Shown here: piece by piece, positions 45,301 to 55,844 of the stretch
Position numbering within the stretch: position 1 is the first letter of the stretch
Layout of the letters: each line of letters opens with the position of its first letter
Assembly: GCA_963966105.1 (NCBI GenBank)
Contig: OZ014530.1
Coordinates: 230,033,725 to 230,097,724, forward strand
Direction of reading: 5' to 3'
DNA from: Volucella zonaria
Taxonomy: Eukaryota; Arthropoda; Insecta; Diptera; Syrphidae
Length of the DNA stretch: 64,000 nt
Translations under genes and position numbers: made by a program
The notes under the pieces: generated by a model
Told to the model about the DNA's origin: nothing
Seen by the model: only the letters and a program-made list of their open reading frames with translations
Database searches by the model: none

Positions 45301-45829
45301 TTTCAATTCGTCAAATATTAAGGTAAACCCGACGGCTACTTTCCTACCTTCTATTTCGGAAACAAATCATCAACCGGTCCACATACTGTACCATCTTAAG
45401 CCCGTATGCCTATTTTTCAAACAATTTAATGCTGACAACATATTTCAAATACCTCCTTACCTACTTATTTTTTCCATTGGCCACTTTTCCTACCAAACAA
45501 ACTTTTCTACTCGCATTGAATATAAGTAAAAGGAATTTAGTACCTACTGAATTCTTACCAAATCCAGATGGTCTTCCCGTCGTATTCCTTAATTCCTTCC
45601 TAGATATTTGGTTTGTCAGTTACATAGGAAGAATTTTCTTAAGGGATGGAGTAACGCATAATCGCCCCATGCTTAAACTCTTCAAATGTATTTTATACGA
45701 AGGCCTAAACTTTTAATGCAAATCTCTTATTTCCTCAGCCAGCTTTTAGAACTCACTTCACTGCAGGTTTCTAAAAGATGTCCCACCGACCATAACCATA
45801 GCAAGAACACGGTTTCCAAATTTTAATAC
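45301..45829. other. Uncertain, possibly the 3' part of the preceding LINE
   Basis: A 95-codon frame at 45429-45716 without recognisable domain. Composition resembles the preceding element. Confidence 0.25.
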
Positions 45830-47240
45830 ATACAAGGGGATATGATGGTTTCCGGATTATAAAACGCTAAAACAAATTCATAATTTTGCGATCTACCCCT
45901 TGCCTTCCGGGCAACCAGCCTTCACTCGGACCACTACCTTGTTGCAGCCAACGTGAGAATGCGGATATCCAGAAGCACAATTGTGAGAAGATGTAAAGTA
46001 GAAAATCTGCAATTGCACAGATACCCTCATAATCTTGCCGAAAGCCTATCCCGAAATCTCTCAGCAACTTCTATGCCCACGAGCAATCAAAGATGCCGTA
46101 TCTGATGTTCTGGGTTTCTTCTGCCCATTACCGAGAAATGCTCCGTATAAGGCGATAAATAAGAGGAGTATAAGACGAGAGCTGTTCGTGAGCTTCACGG
46201 GCAAAACGGAAGGGAAGAAAAGACCACGAGAAGCGCGCGATGGAAGATATGAGAGTCTGTACTCCAGGAAAAGCGTACGAAAGTTTTAACCAGTAGGTAA
46301 AAATAACGTTTGAAGGTAAGGAGACCCGTACAGAAACCTGTAGAGATGAACAAGGAAACCTTGTAGACTCTGCTACAGTCGGTGCTGAGAATATGAAAAA
46401 ACTCCTGCAAACTGTACAATGGTGACGAAGCCCAACATCCCGGCGTCAGGCGGTATACACCATTTAACTTAGACGATGATTGCCAAACCTTCAGTCCACC
46501 TTACCAAAACTGAGTGAAGATAGCAATATCTAAGCTTTAATCCAACAAAACTACTGGACCTGATGGCTTACCGGCCAACGTATTCAAAGCTGTTGGAAAA
46601 GACTTTGTTGGGAGCATAAACCAACTCATTTCTCAGATCCAGTAGATTAGTGTATGCCTGATGAATGGAATCTCAGCATCGTTTGCCAGTTCCACAAGAT
46701 AGGAAACTCCCTCAATTGTGCCCAGTATATGTAGAGACATAAGTCACCTCAAAATCGCATACAAGCTCTTCTCTGCCATATGCTGCAAACGTCATAAACC
46801 ATTTGTCTACAACCTGATTACGGTGTCAGACTAGGAAAGTTTACATTCGACCAAATTTTCACACTCCGGCAGATTTTGGAAAAGATCAAGAAGTCCAAAT
46901 CGATACCCACAACCTTTACGGTAACGAATGAGCTGACAATCAATGTTGGACAGAAGGATATAGTCAACATTTATAATTTCAAAGTTGTAAAGGACTTTGC
47001 CTACCTTGGGTCTGCTATCAATTATGCCAATGGGCTAACTGGAGAGGCTTGTTAGTTGATTTCCAGGCTCATCCTGACTTGTAGCGCCACTAAAGCAGGC
47101 AAGTATCTAAGCCGTTTCAATTCCATTCATTTGAAAACCTCTGACATTCTGTTCATTCGTCGAGACTGCTTTCAGGATCTGTCGATTACGCATCTCTTAC
47201 GATTCTATTTCCCTCGTACTTTAAGCTTATAGATAGGTTA
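45830..47240 (+). mobile_element. RTE-type retrotransposon relic
   Basis: Starts in the endonuclease end: TYKGDMMVSG-like remains (45830), then SDHYLVAANVRMRISR (45925, SDH catalytic motif) and the linker ISQQLLCPRAIKDAVSDVLG. The reverse transcriptase follows with DEWNLSIV (46650), YGVRLGKFTFDQIFTLRQIL (46820-46880) and the late RT strand NFKVVKDFAYLGSAINYANG (46975), with TKAGKYLSRF after it. The stretch with the catalytic YADD is deleted between about 46910 and 46930. Several stops. Confidence 0.78.
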
Positions 47241-47469
47241 AATCTGCCGTATACTGCCGAAGGCCAATTCGCCGTTTTCGATCTCAACCGCAGCAGCTCC
47301 CCCCATAAACTAGATGACTTTACTATTTTGCTAAATCAAAAGTTTACATTTTGTAAGTCATAGTTTTAAGTCTTGGTATTATTTTATATTAAGCCGAAAA
47401 ATGAAAATTCAAGCCATTTCAAATAGTGTAATGCCTGAGAATTCGAGTACATCAGCTCATCTTCAAAAT

Positions 47470-47680
47470 CTGTGTCGACGAAAGTGCTCCCCATGAATAA
47501 ATCCTCAGCATTGTTTGTTCGATTCTGCAGAACGGGGATCCTCTAAACTTCATCAGCTATAAGGAAATAAGTCTCGTCAACATTTCATACAAAATCCTGT
47601 TTGCCGCCTAAGACTCCTCGTCAACAGTCAGTCTGACCGGCCCCTATCAGTGTGGTCTTAGGCCGCGAAAGTCTAACATA
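47470..47680 (+). mobile_element. RTE relic interrupted by a mariner, left part
   Basis: Reads NGDPLNFISYKEISLVNISY, then TGPYQCGLRPRKSNI, the fingers and palm entry of RTE reverse transcriptase. It stops at the TA at 47679-47680, where a complete mariner starts, and continues with DQIF at 48960. Confidence 0.8.
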
Positions 47681-47710
47681 CGAGGGGCGTTCAAGATATT
47701 CTCGGTATCG
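47681..47710 (+). repeat. Left terminal inverted repeat of the mariner
   Basis: 30 bases, one mismatch to the right repeat (position 15, G against T). Confidence 0.93.
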
Positions 47711-47842
47711 GGGTGAAGCTGTGGTTGCATATATAAATTGACTTATTTATCAAGTAACACTATTATTTTAGTGCATTCATGTAAAATTTCATATAAATTT
47801 GATTATTAATTCGCGTTTTATCTCTAGTTAAACAGAATCATA

Positions 47843-48891
47843 ATGGCAACTGGGGCGATGATGGTGAAAATTGAGCATCGCGCTGTAATTAAATTTCTCA
47901 CTAAGCAAGGAAAAAGTCAAAAAACTATTCATGAAGAGATGGTGGCTGTTTACCAGGGTTCCGCACCTTCATTATCAACTGTGCAAAAGTGGTCAAGTGA
48001 GTTCAAGAGAGGCAGAGAGAGCATTGAGGACGACCCCCGCTCCGGCGCCCCGGCTACTGCTTGTACGGGAGAAAGCATCAAAGAAGTCGAAAAACTTGTT
48101 CTTGAGGATGCCCGAATAAAGGTGAAAATGATGGCAGAGATCACCAAGCTTTCAATTGGTACCATTCACACCATTCTTCATGACCATCTTAACCTTTCAA
48201 AGGTCAGTGCAAGGTGGGTGCCACGAATGCTCACAGCGCCTCAGGTAAAAAGTGAGAATCGCATGCTGTAGAGAGCTTTTGGAGATGTGTAGTGAGAACG
48301 CGGACGGTGTTATGGATCGAATTGTTACTGGGGACGAAACATGGGTCCACCACTATGACCCTGAAGAGTCCATGCAGTGGCATAAAAAAGGAACAGACCC
48401 CCCGAAGAAGTTCAAAGTCACTCCGTCTGCCCGAAAGCTCATGGCCACAGTTTTTTGGGACTCAAAGGGAATCTTGCTCATTGAGTACAAAAAAAAAGGT
48501 GAAACCATCAACGCCACATCCTACGCTTCCACTTTGCATAATTTGCGGGAGGAAATTAAAAAGAAAAGACGGGGTAAACTCGCAGCGGGTGTGTTGCTTC
48601 TTCATGACAACGCTCCTGTTCACACGGCGCGAGTTTCCAAGGCTGCTGCGCGAGATTGTGGTTTCGAAGAAATCCAACACCCACCCTATAGTCCAGACCT
48701 TGCCCCTAGTGATTATTTCCTGTTTCCGGATTTGAAAAAATGTCTTCGTGGAAAAAGATTTTCGGATGATGAAGAACTCAAGTCGGTATTTTGCAGAGAA
48801 AGAGGAAATTTATTATTTTGAGGGTTTAAAAAAGCTTATCTCAAGATGTAACAAATGCATTGATGTTAGGTTAGATCATACTGAAAAATAA
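47843..48891 (+). pseudogene. Mariner (DD34D) transposase with two frame lesions
   Basis: The start at 47843 gives MATGAMMVKIEHRAVIKFL. Residues 1-135 hold two helix-turn-helix motifs with SEFKRGRESIEDDPRSGAPA between them and WVPRMLT as linker. A one-base frameshift near 48245 moves to CCRELLEMCSENADGVMDRI. Catalytic aspartates are in GDETW (codon 48333-48335), LLHDNAPVH (48606-48608) and SPDLAPSDYFLF (48711-48713). The last two are 35 codons apart, that is DD34D. After ELKS a short deletion near 48785 shifts the frame, and the expected C-terminus FAEKEEIYYFEGLKKLISRC with TEK and TAA at 48889-48891 is read in another frame. All catalytic residues remain, but the protein cannot be made whole. 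Confidence 0.93.
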
Positions 48892-48927
48892 AAACAATTT
48901 AAATTGAATTCGCATTTTCCTTCATAT

Positions 48928-48957
48928 CGATACCGAGAATATATTGAACGCCCCTCG
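48928..48957 (-). repeat. Right terminal inverted repeat of the mariner
   Basis: Reverse complement of the left repeat with one mismatch, followed by TA. Confidence 0.93.
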
Positions 48958-48959
48958 TA

Positions 48960-49115
48960 GATCAAATTTTCAGGTTACAGCAGATCTTGCAAAAACCCAA
49001 GAGTTCCAAATCAATACACATCACATCACGCATCCTACTCGTATCTCATTTGAATCTACTGGATGACGATGTACGATGATCCGTCAGGGTTGATAATGAC
49101 CAAGCCGACAAGGCG
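48960..49115 (+). mobile_element. RTE relic interrupted by a mariner, right part
   Basis: Continues the RT palm after the mariner: ATCAAATTTTCAGG, then LQQILQKPKSSKSIH in one frame, equivalent to the RQILEKTQEFQINTHH seen in other RTE copies. It fades by about 49115. Confidence 0.75.
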
Positions 49116-49260
49116 ATGCATTGTCGTGTCCTGAATTTTTCAACTTTGTTCTTGAAAGACTTGTGCATAGCTCCGTGTGTTATGTTATGTGTGTTATATA
49201 TGTATATGTTAGGATATTAATAAAAATATATTCCTTGTCAAATCTTATTTACTTTTTTAG

Positions 49261-49444
49261 ATGGATTCTGCACCGCAATAAGGAACGAAAATATGGTTTT
49301 CCAAGTCAAAAAATGCTAAATGTTTTTTTATTTATTCTTATGAATAAGCCAAGAAGTTGCCTTTTCTTATCCTCCAAGTTATGTGTTTCTGTAGTAACGT
49401 CCGTCATGTTATTATTCATTTCTTGTAATTCCAATGCGCCCAAG
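49261..49444 (+). CDS. Candidate first coding exon with signal peptide
   Basis: The stretch is bounded by an acceptor-like TTATTTACTTTTTTAG and a strong donor AAG/GTAAGA, with phase 0 at the end. From the ATG at 49313 it encodes 44 residues (or 35 from the internal ATG at 49340): MNKPRSC, then a hydrophobic core VSVVTSVMLLFISC and NSNAPK. This looks like the signal peptide or N-terminal anchor of a secreted or membrane protein, spliced to a distant exon. No downstream exon was found in the window. It could be a chance ORF. Confidence 0.3.
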
Positions 49445-49975
49445 GTAAGATTTTCATATTTTGCAATTCCAGAGATTTTTTAATTTAATTAGAAAATTTC
49501 ATGGGAAAATAAATTGTATAAGTTATCGTGTAAGTTCGTCGTGCTTCCATAAACCATGATTGTCCTTTAAATAGCCTCTAGGCGTTGGTCTCTATGCTAC
49601 CGACAGCTAGGCGGCAGGTAAGCCTATCTGCCATTACCGTGCAACTAAATTGCTACTCGCGAATTCACTTAATAAAACAAAAATGATTTGCTGACAATTT
49701 CGAAAATAATTTTCAACCTAATTCTTAATTCTACAATGGCCATGGAAAAAAACATTCTCTATTAGGTCCATGAGGGACTTTCTCAGCTCCCTCAACGTCG
49801 ATCCAAATCTAAATGCAATTAAATAAAATAAATTAAATTAGCAAGGCCATGTTTTGGGTTTCTTCGAATTTATTTTTTAAGAATACGAATAAACAACCTC
49901 AGGGATATTCTTATTCGACAATCTATTTTTTATGATTCGAAGGTTTTTTTTTTCTTCGATTACTTGTATTTTAAT

Positions 49976-49981
49976 TCAGTT
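49976..49981 (+). promoter_or_regulatory. Candidate initiator element (TCAGTT)
   Basis: A perfect fly initiator with A+1 at 49978. At +28 to +32 the sequence is CGTTC, matching four of five positions of the downstream promoter element RGWYV. It lies 51 bases ahead of the ORF at 50029. Confidence 0.28.
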
Positions 49982-50028
49982 GTCGAGTGAACAGCATTTT
50001 TTTTCGTTCGAGGAGGTGGTGCGTTAAA

Positions 50029-50229
50029 ATGCCATCCGTAGAATTAATTAACTGTTCTCAAAGTTTAATGAGATTTGTGCAGGATTTCAAGAAGGATATA
50101 AGGGGGGCAAAAGAAAAAAGGAATCAAAACAATACACAGTCATTTGGTTATAGGGAGTGGAGTTCATCGGCTGCCGGGGTGTTTAAATTGTGGCTGAAGG
50201 ACGAAGCACTCAAGTCAAAATGTGTGTAA
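50029..50229 (+). CDS. Unidentified small ORF, 66 codons, behind a possible core promoter
   Basis: ATG in a good context (GTTAAAATGCC) opens MPSVELINCSQSLMRFVQDF, then a lysine-rich stretch KKDIRGAKEKRNQNN and SSAAGVFKLWLKDEALKSKC, with TAA at 50227-50229. No transposon motif is recognised. It might be a first exon, a small protein or chance. The candidate initiator upstream is the only extra support. Confidence 0.25.
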   Translation: MPSVELINCSQSLMRFVQDFKKDIRGAKEKRNQNNTQSFGYREWSSSAAGVFKLWLKDEALKSKCV

Positions 50230-50234
50230 TTAAG

Positions 50235-51460
50235 GAAAATTTGCGGTACTTCAAATGTAAATTTTCTCTAGAATTTTTTTTCCTTGGGAAAAGTCGGATT
50301 TGAGTGGCTCTTGAGGATACAGTGTGGCAGAGATTAGGTAAATCTCTGGAAATTTCTTTAAACGCTTAAAGTCGTAAGCAGCAGGGTTCTTATTTGTTTT
50401 GCGCATTCAATGCAAATCACTTGATTTGACCAACGAGTTTTATTCAAGTTTTAATCTGATGTAATTTAGCAAATTATGCTTACGGTTTTCATTTTTCTTC
50501 TTCTATTGTATGTTCATTTCCTAGTACGTACGAGTATATTCATACATGCAATAGAATAACAAGTTCCTTTATATTCTACTGAATTTGGTAGGATTAATTT
50601 TTAAGCAGAGAAAGTTATTTATTGTCAATACTAAGTGGTCTCCTGGCCTGTGTAGATTCCTTCCTTAGGACAAAACTTTCTTCATCCTCAATTTCCTGCT
50701 CTCTAGACTAAGCGTAATGGCTTAATCCTTAAAAAAGGAGATTTGGTCTTTGTTGTCGTCTCAAACTCAGCGACTGGGATTAGAATATCCTCTTATTTTT
50801 AACCATTGTAGTCGACGTGTTTTGGTTTTTTGGACTAGTACATTCAAATCTTTCTATAGCTCAAGAAATTCGCAGTTATATCTGCTCTTCTATTCGCCTT
50901 TATTGCATTCGGGGCTAAACAGATGTCGAAGAATATTTATCCTTTCGTGCCTCTCGTCCAGTGTGCATTTAGTACTTTGAATTAAGAGTTTTAAATGAAT
51001 TTATTTTGGTGAAGAGAAACGAAGAAGCAGAGGTTTCCAAGGGTAACTTTTCGTTGAATCGATATCATTCGTATTTTCTGAGGTAACAAAACTCCTTCCT
51101 TAACGGCCTCGAAGTTATAACGGTAACTTATATAAGTTATATTTTGTCCTTAGCATTGAGTAAATGGTTCTTTGTTTGTTAATGACATGGACCTAGAATG
51201 ACGTGGCTACTCTTTCTCCTTGCAACTGATAAGAACCACTCATTTGGACTGTTCTCCGATTTATGGTGCGCTGGAAAGCAACAAATGATGTCTACAATTC
51301 ATATCTCGTATGGTGTACCTGCAGCTGGGCAAACTTTTTGATTATACGAGTATAGGGCCTTTCAACACGCTCGATTTCAAATATAAATAAATGTGTGAGA
51401 TATCCACTCATTTTTTTTTTTATTTGCAAGAACATTTTATGATATCAAGTATGGAATATA
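50235..51460. other. No gene recognised
   Basis: AT-rich sequence with only short unsupported frames. Confidence 0.4.
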
Positions 51461-51464
51461 ATGT

Positions 51465-52130
51465 CGTTAAAATGTCAGCCGAGACTTTGCTTGATGGCAC
51501 GTATTCGGGTGATCCATTTTTCGATCACTTTGTCTGATTAATTCTGACTGTATATCCTGGATGGCTTTTGTTATGTTGACTTTGAGTCCATCAATTGTTT
51601 GCAGTTTATTTGGATAGATTTCAGATGGCCCCAAAGGAAGAAGTCTAAAAACATTAAACCAGATTTCGTTGGCCAGGTCACGTCGCAGCGCGAGATGACC
51701 ATGTCCTAAAATCACTCGTGCTGAATGTCGATATCCATATCATACAGTTTAGACGACAAAAATTTGCTTACCATTGATCTCTAGCACTCGTCGTTGACGC
51801 TTATGACAATGCCAGCTTCGTTTTCGAAGAAGTACGGACCAATGTTTCCGCCAGCCCAAAACCCGCACCAAACAGTGACTTTCTGAGAATGCTTTTTATG
51901 CTGGTATGTCACATGTACCAAATCCGACAATTTTGGTTGTTCACACATCCATTCATCAAAAAATGGGCATCTTTGCTAAAGAGGATTTTTTGTCGAAATT
52001 TGGGTCAACTTCAAACTGCAAATTTGATGGTTTGTAGACATTGTTCAACACTATAACCGGCTAAGGTGATTTGCCATACACTACTATTACAATTCATAAC
52101 AAATTTGGCAGATGTTGCTTTAACAAAGTG
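51465..52130 (-). pseudogene. Tc1/mariner-superfamily transposase relic, family C copy 3
   Basis: Across minus-strand frames: DAHFLMNGCVNNQNCRIW (about 51970), QKVTVWCGFWAGGNIGPYFF (51890), ENEAGIVISVNDE (51830), KFLSSKLYDMDIDIQHE (51750), DMVISRCDVTWP (51700), DFFLWG near 51640 with the third catalytic aspartate region, and FNDIIFHT near 51465. This is the most complete family C copy but has several stops and frameshifts, and the segment around the second aspartate is deleted. Confidence 0.78.
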
Positions 52131-52388
52131 ACCGTTATAACCTAACAAATTTCAAGCGTCCCTATTGAAATATCCTGTAGTAACTCACCGTGCCCTGTGC
52201 ACAATCCGTCCACGTATCTTTTTGTTCGAGGAGTTATTTCCAAACTGCACCTAAGGATTAAAACGAATAAAATTTGGAAACTTCAAAGTAAAAAAAAAAA
52301 TATTTTCATAATTCATGTTAATTTTTTTTACTTGATTTAAATTCCTTTTTTTATTAAATTCATTCACACTTACAAAAAATAAGAAAAA

Positions 52389-53380
52389 TTATTTGGATTC
52401 CCATTCTTTCCTCAACTTCTTTCGAATGTCCTTCATAAGATTGGTGACAGTTACATCCGTGATCTTTTTGAACGCTTTTTTCCATTTAGCACTAAAATCT
52501 TTTACGTCCTTTGCACACTGCTCACTTTCCTCAATTTAGCTTTGACCAAAGCCCAATACCTTTCAATGGGACGGCACTGTGGAACATTGGGTGGATTCAT
52601 GTCTTTTGGGAGAAAGTCGACATTTTTAGCAACAAGAAAGCTCAACGTCGCATGAGCATAGTGAGCTGAAGCTAAATCTGGCCAAAATAATGTTGAACCC
52701 TCGTGTTTGTTTAAGAAAGGAATCAACCGTTTTTTAGGCACTCGTTAATGTACACTTCTCCGTTAATTGTTCCCGTTGTAATAAACGATGAGCTTCTTTG
52801 TCCACATTGGCAAATGGCCTGCCAAACGAGATATTTTGACCCGAATTTTTCCATCTCAATCAATGTTGTTGATTGCGGAAGAATCTCTGCTTCAAACGAG
52901 ATGTAAAACTGCGCACCTGGAAGAGTAGTAAAGTCGGCTTCGACATAAGTTTCGTCATCCAAAACCAAACACGCTTTCTTGTTGCCCATCAACTCGTATA
53001 GCTTTCGGGCTAGTGTTTTTATGACTTTTTTTTGCTTTTCAGTAACTTTTGGTATTTTTTGTTTTTTTCGTGTTTTTAGACCGTTACGTTTTTTAGATCT
53101 TTGTACCATTGTTTGGTTGGTATTAATTACAATACATTTCCGAGCAACATCTCTGGATGACATAGTCCGGTTTTTTTCCTGTCCAAATTTGTATCATGTG
53201 CTCCACTTTTATCTCCAATTTTCTGTTTTCGCTTAACTGTCAACGTCTCCAAATATCGTTTAATAACAGAATCCACTGTACTGCGTGCTATGTTTAAATT
53301 TTTGCGATGAAATGGTTTGGACGCGAAGTATTTTCTAACCATTTGTCGATGATCTTTTTACGGCGTTCCTCTTGACTCAT
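52389..53380 (-). pseudogene. DD37E Tc1/mariner-type (ITmD37E-like) transposase, broken
   Basis: ATG at 53378-53380 opens MSQEERRKKIIDKWLEN, then helix-turn-helix sequence with LNIARSTVDSVIKRYLETLT and a basic linker. The catalytic core has VLDDETYVEADF (52960, first aspartate), SKYLVWQAICQCGQRS, FWPDLASAHYAHATL (52680, second aspartate) and NVPQCRPIERYWALVKAKLR (52560, glutamate). I count 37 residues between the second aspartate and the glutamate, the DD37E signature first described in mosquitoes. The C-terminus WKKAFKKITDVTVTNLMKDI ends EWESK at TAA 52389-52391. At least three frameshifts. Possible degenerate terminal repeats share CGAATAAAAT at 52263 and, inverted, at about 53484. Confidence 0.85.
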
Positions 53381-53399
53381 ATTTTATAAATATTTTAAA

Positions 53400-54465
53400 C
53401 CGCACCGAACTAAAATCAATAACAAACTAAAACTAGAGAATATACAGGCTAATTTTGGTACAAAATGGGATTGCAATTTACGGATTTTATTCGATTATTT
53501 ATGCAGCGATACAGCTGCAGAGCTTAAAACGATGATTGTTTTCATTTGGGGATCTAAAAAAACAAATATGAATAAGTCGTGAGTTAAGACTTGAAAAGTG
53601 AAACGTGAAAATTTTGTTCATAAACAATCTTCCGCCCGAGAACTAACTAGCAAATAGTGTGTTGGAGAAAGGTTTGAGGCATTAACATATTACTTTTAAT
53701 TTGAAAGCTAGCAGAGATATATCTTTTAGTAATTAGTACCAGTAATAGGGCATACTTTCACCATATCCCAAGGCATTTTTTGGGGGTTTACTGGACAACC
53801 AAAGTAGATTGGGGATGTTGATATATTGAACGTACAGCGGAGAGTCTCTCAGTCAGCTACTTTTTGGTTTCTCTGGCTATTCCAGGCCTAAGTAAGCGTC
53901 CAATGTAAAGTTTTCACAGCTTTATTTTCCTGTACAATTGGGGCTATGAATTTGGCTGCAGAGAGATAATTGTCAGAGTCAAATGAAAATATGGACAGAA
54001 TACTTTTGCGTGCCGCACATCTACGAATGTTAAGACGTGTTCGATTTATTGGACCCTTGGGGCACAGTCAGGTTACTTTATGGATACGTAGTACCAGGGA
54101 CTTTGTGCTATTTATCACCGTATACTGCTGCTGCAATGTCAGTTGTTGGTAAATTGTTCGTATCGTAAATGTTTTTCTAAGCAATATTTTCGTTAAGAAC
54201 AGGATTTTGTCAGCGACAGCTTTATGGTTCTGCCACTTTTTCTTTTAAGATTCATAAATATGATGGGTTAAGCAAGTCGACCCTACTGAGTACCACTTGA
54301 TGGCAGGATTAGCGTAAAATATCCGTAGTCATAATTACGACATAAGGCAGTACCCGTTTGAAGGCACACAGCACTTAGTCTAATTCTTTAGCACCCAGGC
54401 ATATCTTACCAATGCTTTTCCTAAACATATTTTACGAAACAATTTAAAAAAATACCTTGTGTAAT
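53400..54465. other. No gene recognised
   Basis: Short frames only. Nothing assigned. Confidence 0.4.
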
Positions 54466-54469
54466 AGAA

Positions 54470-55060
54470 AGCCCAGACTATTCCTATGTGATACCAAACG
54501 ATCATCAGCCCAAACGGCCCAATGATCCCTCCATCGGCAGCAGGACAGCAAACAGTGACTTTGAGTGGAAATAATGGCCCTTTGTGCATTACTTGCAGAT
54601 TTTCAGTGATCTAAAATTACAAATTTTGTTTCTTCACGTATCCATATAGGTGGAAATGGACTTCGTTCCTCATGATTATTTTTTTGCGGAAAACCGTCCA
54701 CTTCATTGTTAAGATTCAGAATTGGCGTGAGCATAGGTTTGACGCAATTCACGGTCAGTATCCATCACCTGAAGGACTGTCTGCACTTTGCGAGGAAACA
54801 TCTTCAAGTCTTTCACCCAAATGCGCCACAGAGACGTATATACAATGGTCAATTGCCTCTACGACATATTCAGCCACGGCAGCGATATTCTCGACCGAAC
54901 GAGAGGCATGAAGCTGCAACGGTCGTTAAAAGTCGAGCGGTTAAGCTTTGCATTGAACGTCCACTGGGAGCCAACGGCCAAGAAAACGGGCACGAAATAC
55001 AAGTGAAGCAAAAATCACTGATGAATTGTTCATCAAAAATATCGCTATAATTATTCCGCA
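54470..55060 (-). pseudogene. Tc1/mariner-superfamily transposase relic, family C copy 4
   Basis: Minus-strand pieces read SRSVENIAAVAEYVVEAIDH (54900), then RKVQTVLQVMDTDRELRQTY with AHANSES (54790-54720), QVMHKGPLFPLKVTV (54590-54545) and GGIIGPFGL (54530-54505). This is the N-terminal two thirds of the family C protein, more diverged than copies 1 and 3. It ends before the second catalytic aspartate. Confidence 0.65.
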
Positions 55061-55064
55061 TTCT

Positions 55065-55840
55065 TCAGGAGTATTAGTGTTCCGTTGCTTATTCACACAA
55101 ATTCTAATTCTATTTGCTTCACAAATGTTAAAATCGAATTGAAATTCGACGCCACTTGTAAAATCGATGGCCTTTCCGATAGGGCCATAAATTATGGCCC
55201 ACCTTCCACAATAAAAAGATAGAAAAAGGATTTTTTCTTAAAATCCGTATTTTCATTCTGACAGCCATATAGCAAACTTTTGTAGGTAATCACTTGCTTT
55301 TTTAATTAGTAGGGGCGGAGAAATAAGAATCAGATAAGTAAGACCCAGAGTCAGAATTTGTGTTGACCTGTGTAATCGTTATTGTCGACACAGCATACTC
55401 TAAGGGAAGCAGTGGAACCCAATGGAGAGTACCATCTTACCAGTAGCACGCTGATGCCATCTGCCTACTTTCACGTAGACCGTCGTTAGGGGATCAGGAT
55501 CTACTTAACTTCGCTCATCAGGAGGTCGTAGAAGTTGATACCTTTTTTTCATAAGTAGCATCGTTTTAAATGCCGGCGGCAACGAACTAGCACAATTAGA
55601 AGACAAAACCTGCATTCGGTTTATTATCAAGAGTTTGGAAATGCTTAGCAACTTAAACCAAGTTCCGACTGTTTCACTACAACGTTGAGATGAGAGAGTG
55701 CGAATGCTTCTACATGAGTGTAGTAACCGCCATGGTTACAATAAGTTTACACACCTTTGTAAACGGATGTATACATGTATACGTTCTGTTGATAGTTTGG
55801 TTGCTCTTATTTAAATATAAGTACATGTGTATATCTTAAC
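55065..55840. other. No gene recognised
   Basis: AT-rich spacer with a palindromic word GGCCATAAATTATGGCC at 55182. Nothing else assigned. Confidence 0.4.
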
Positions 55841-55844
55841 AGTC

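Larger units (their letters stand above)
47681..48957 (+). mobile_element. Structurally complete mariner with TIRs and TA duplication
   Basis: The left end CGAGGGGCGTTCAAGATATT (47681) and the reverse complement of the right end, CGAGGGGCGTTCAATATATT, match at 29 of the first 30 positions; both continue CTCGGTATCG. TA flanks both ends (47679-47680 and 48958-48959). The length of 1277 bp is normal for mariner. The host sequence is an RTE reverse transcriptase whose frame rejoins when the element plus one TA is removed. This is the best preserved DNA transposon in the window. Confidence 0.95.
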
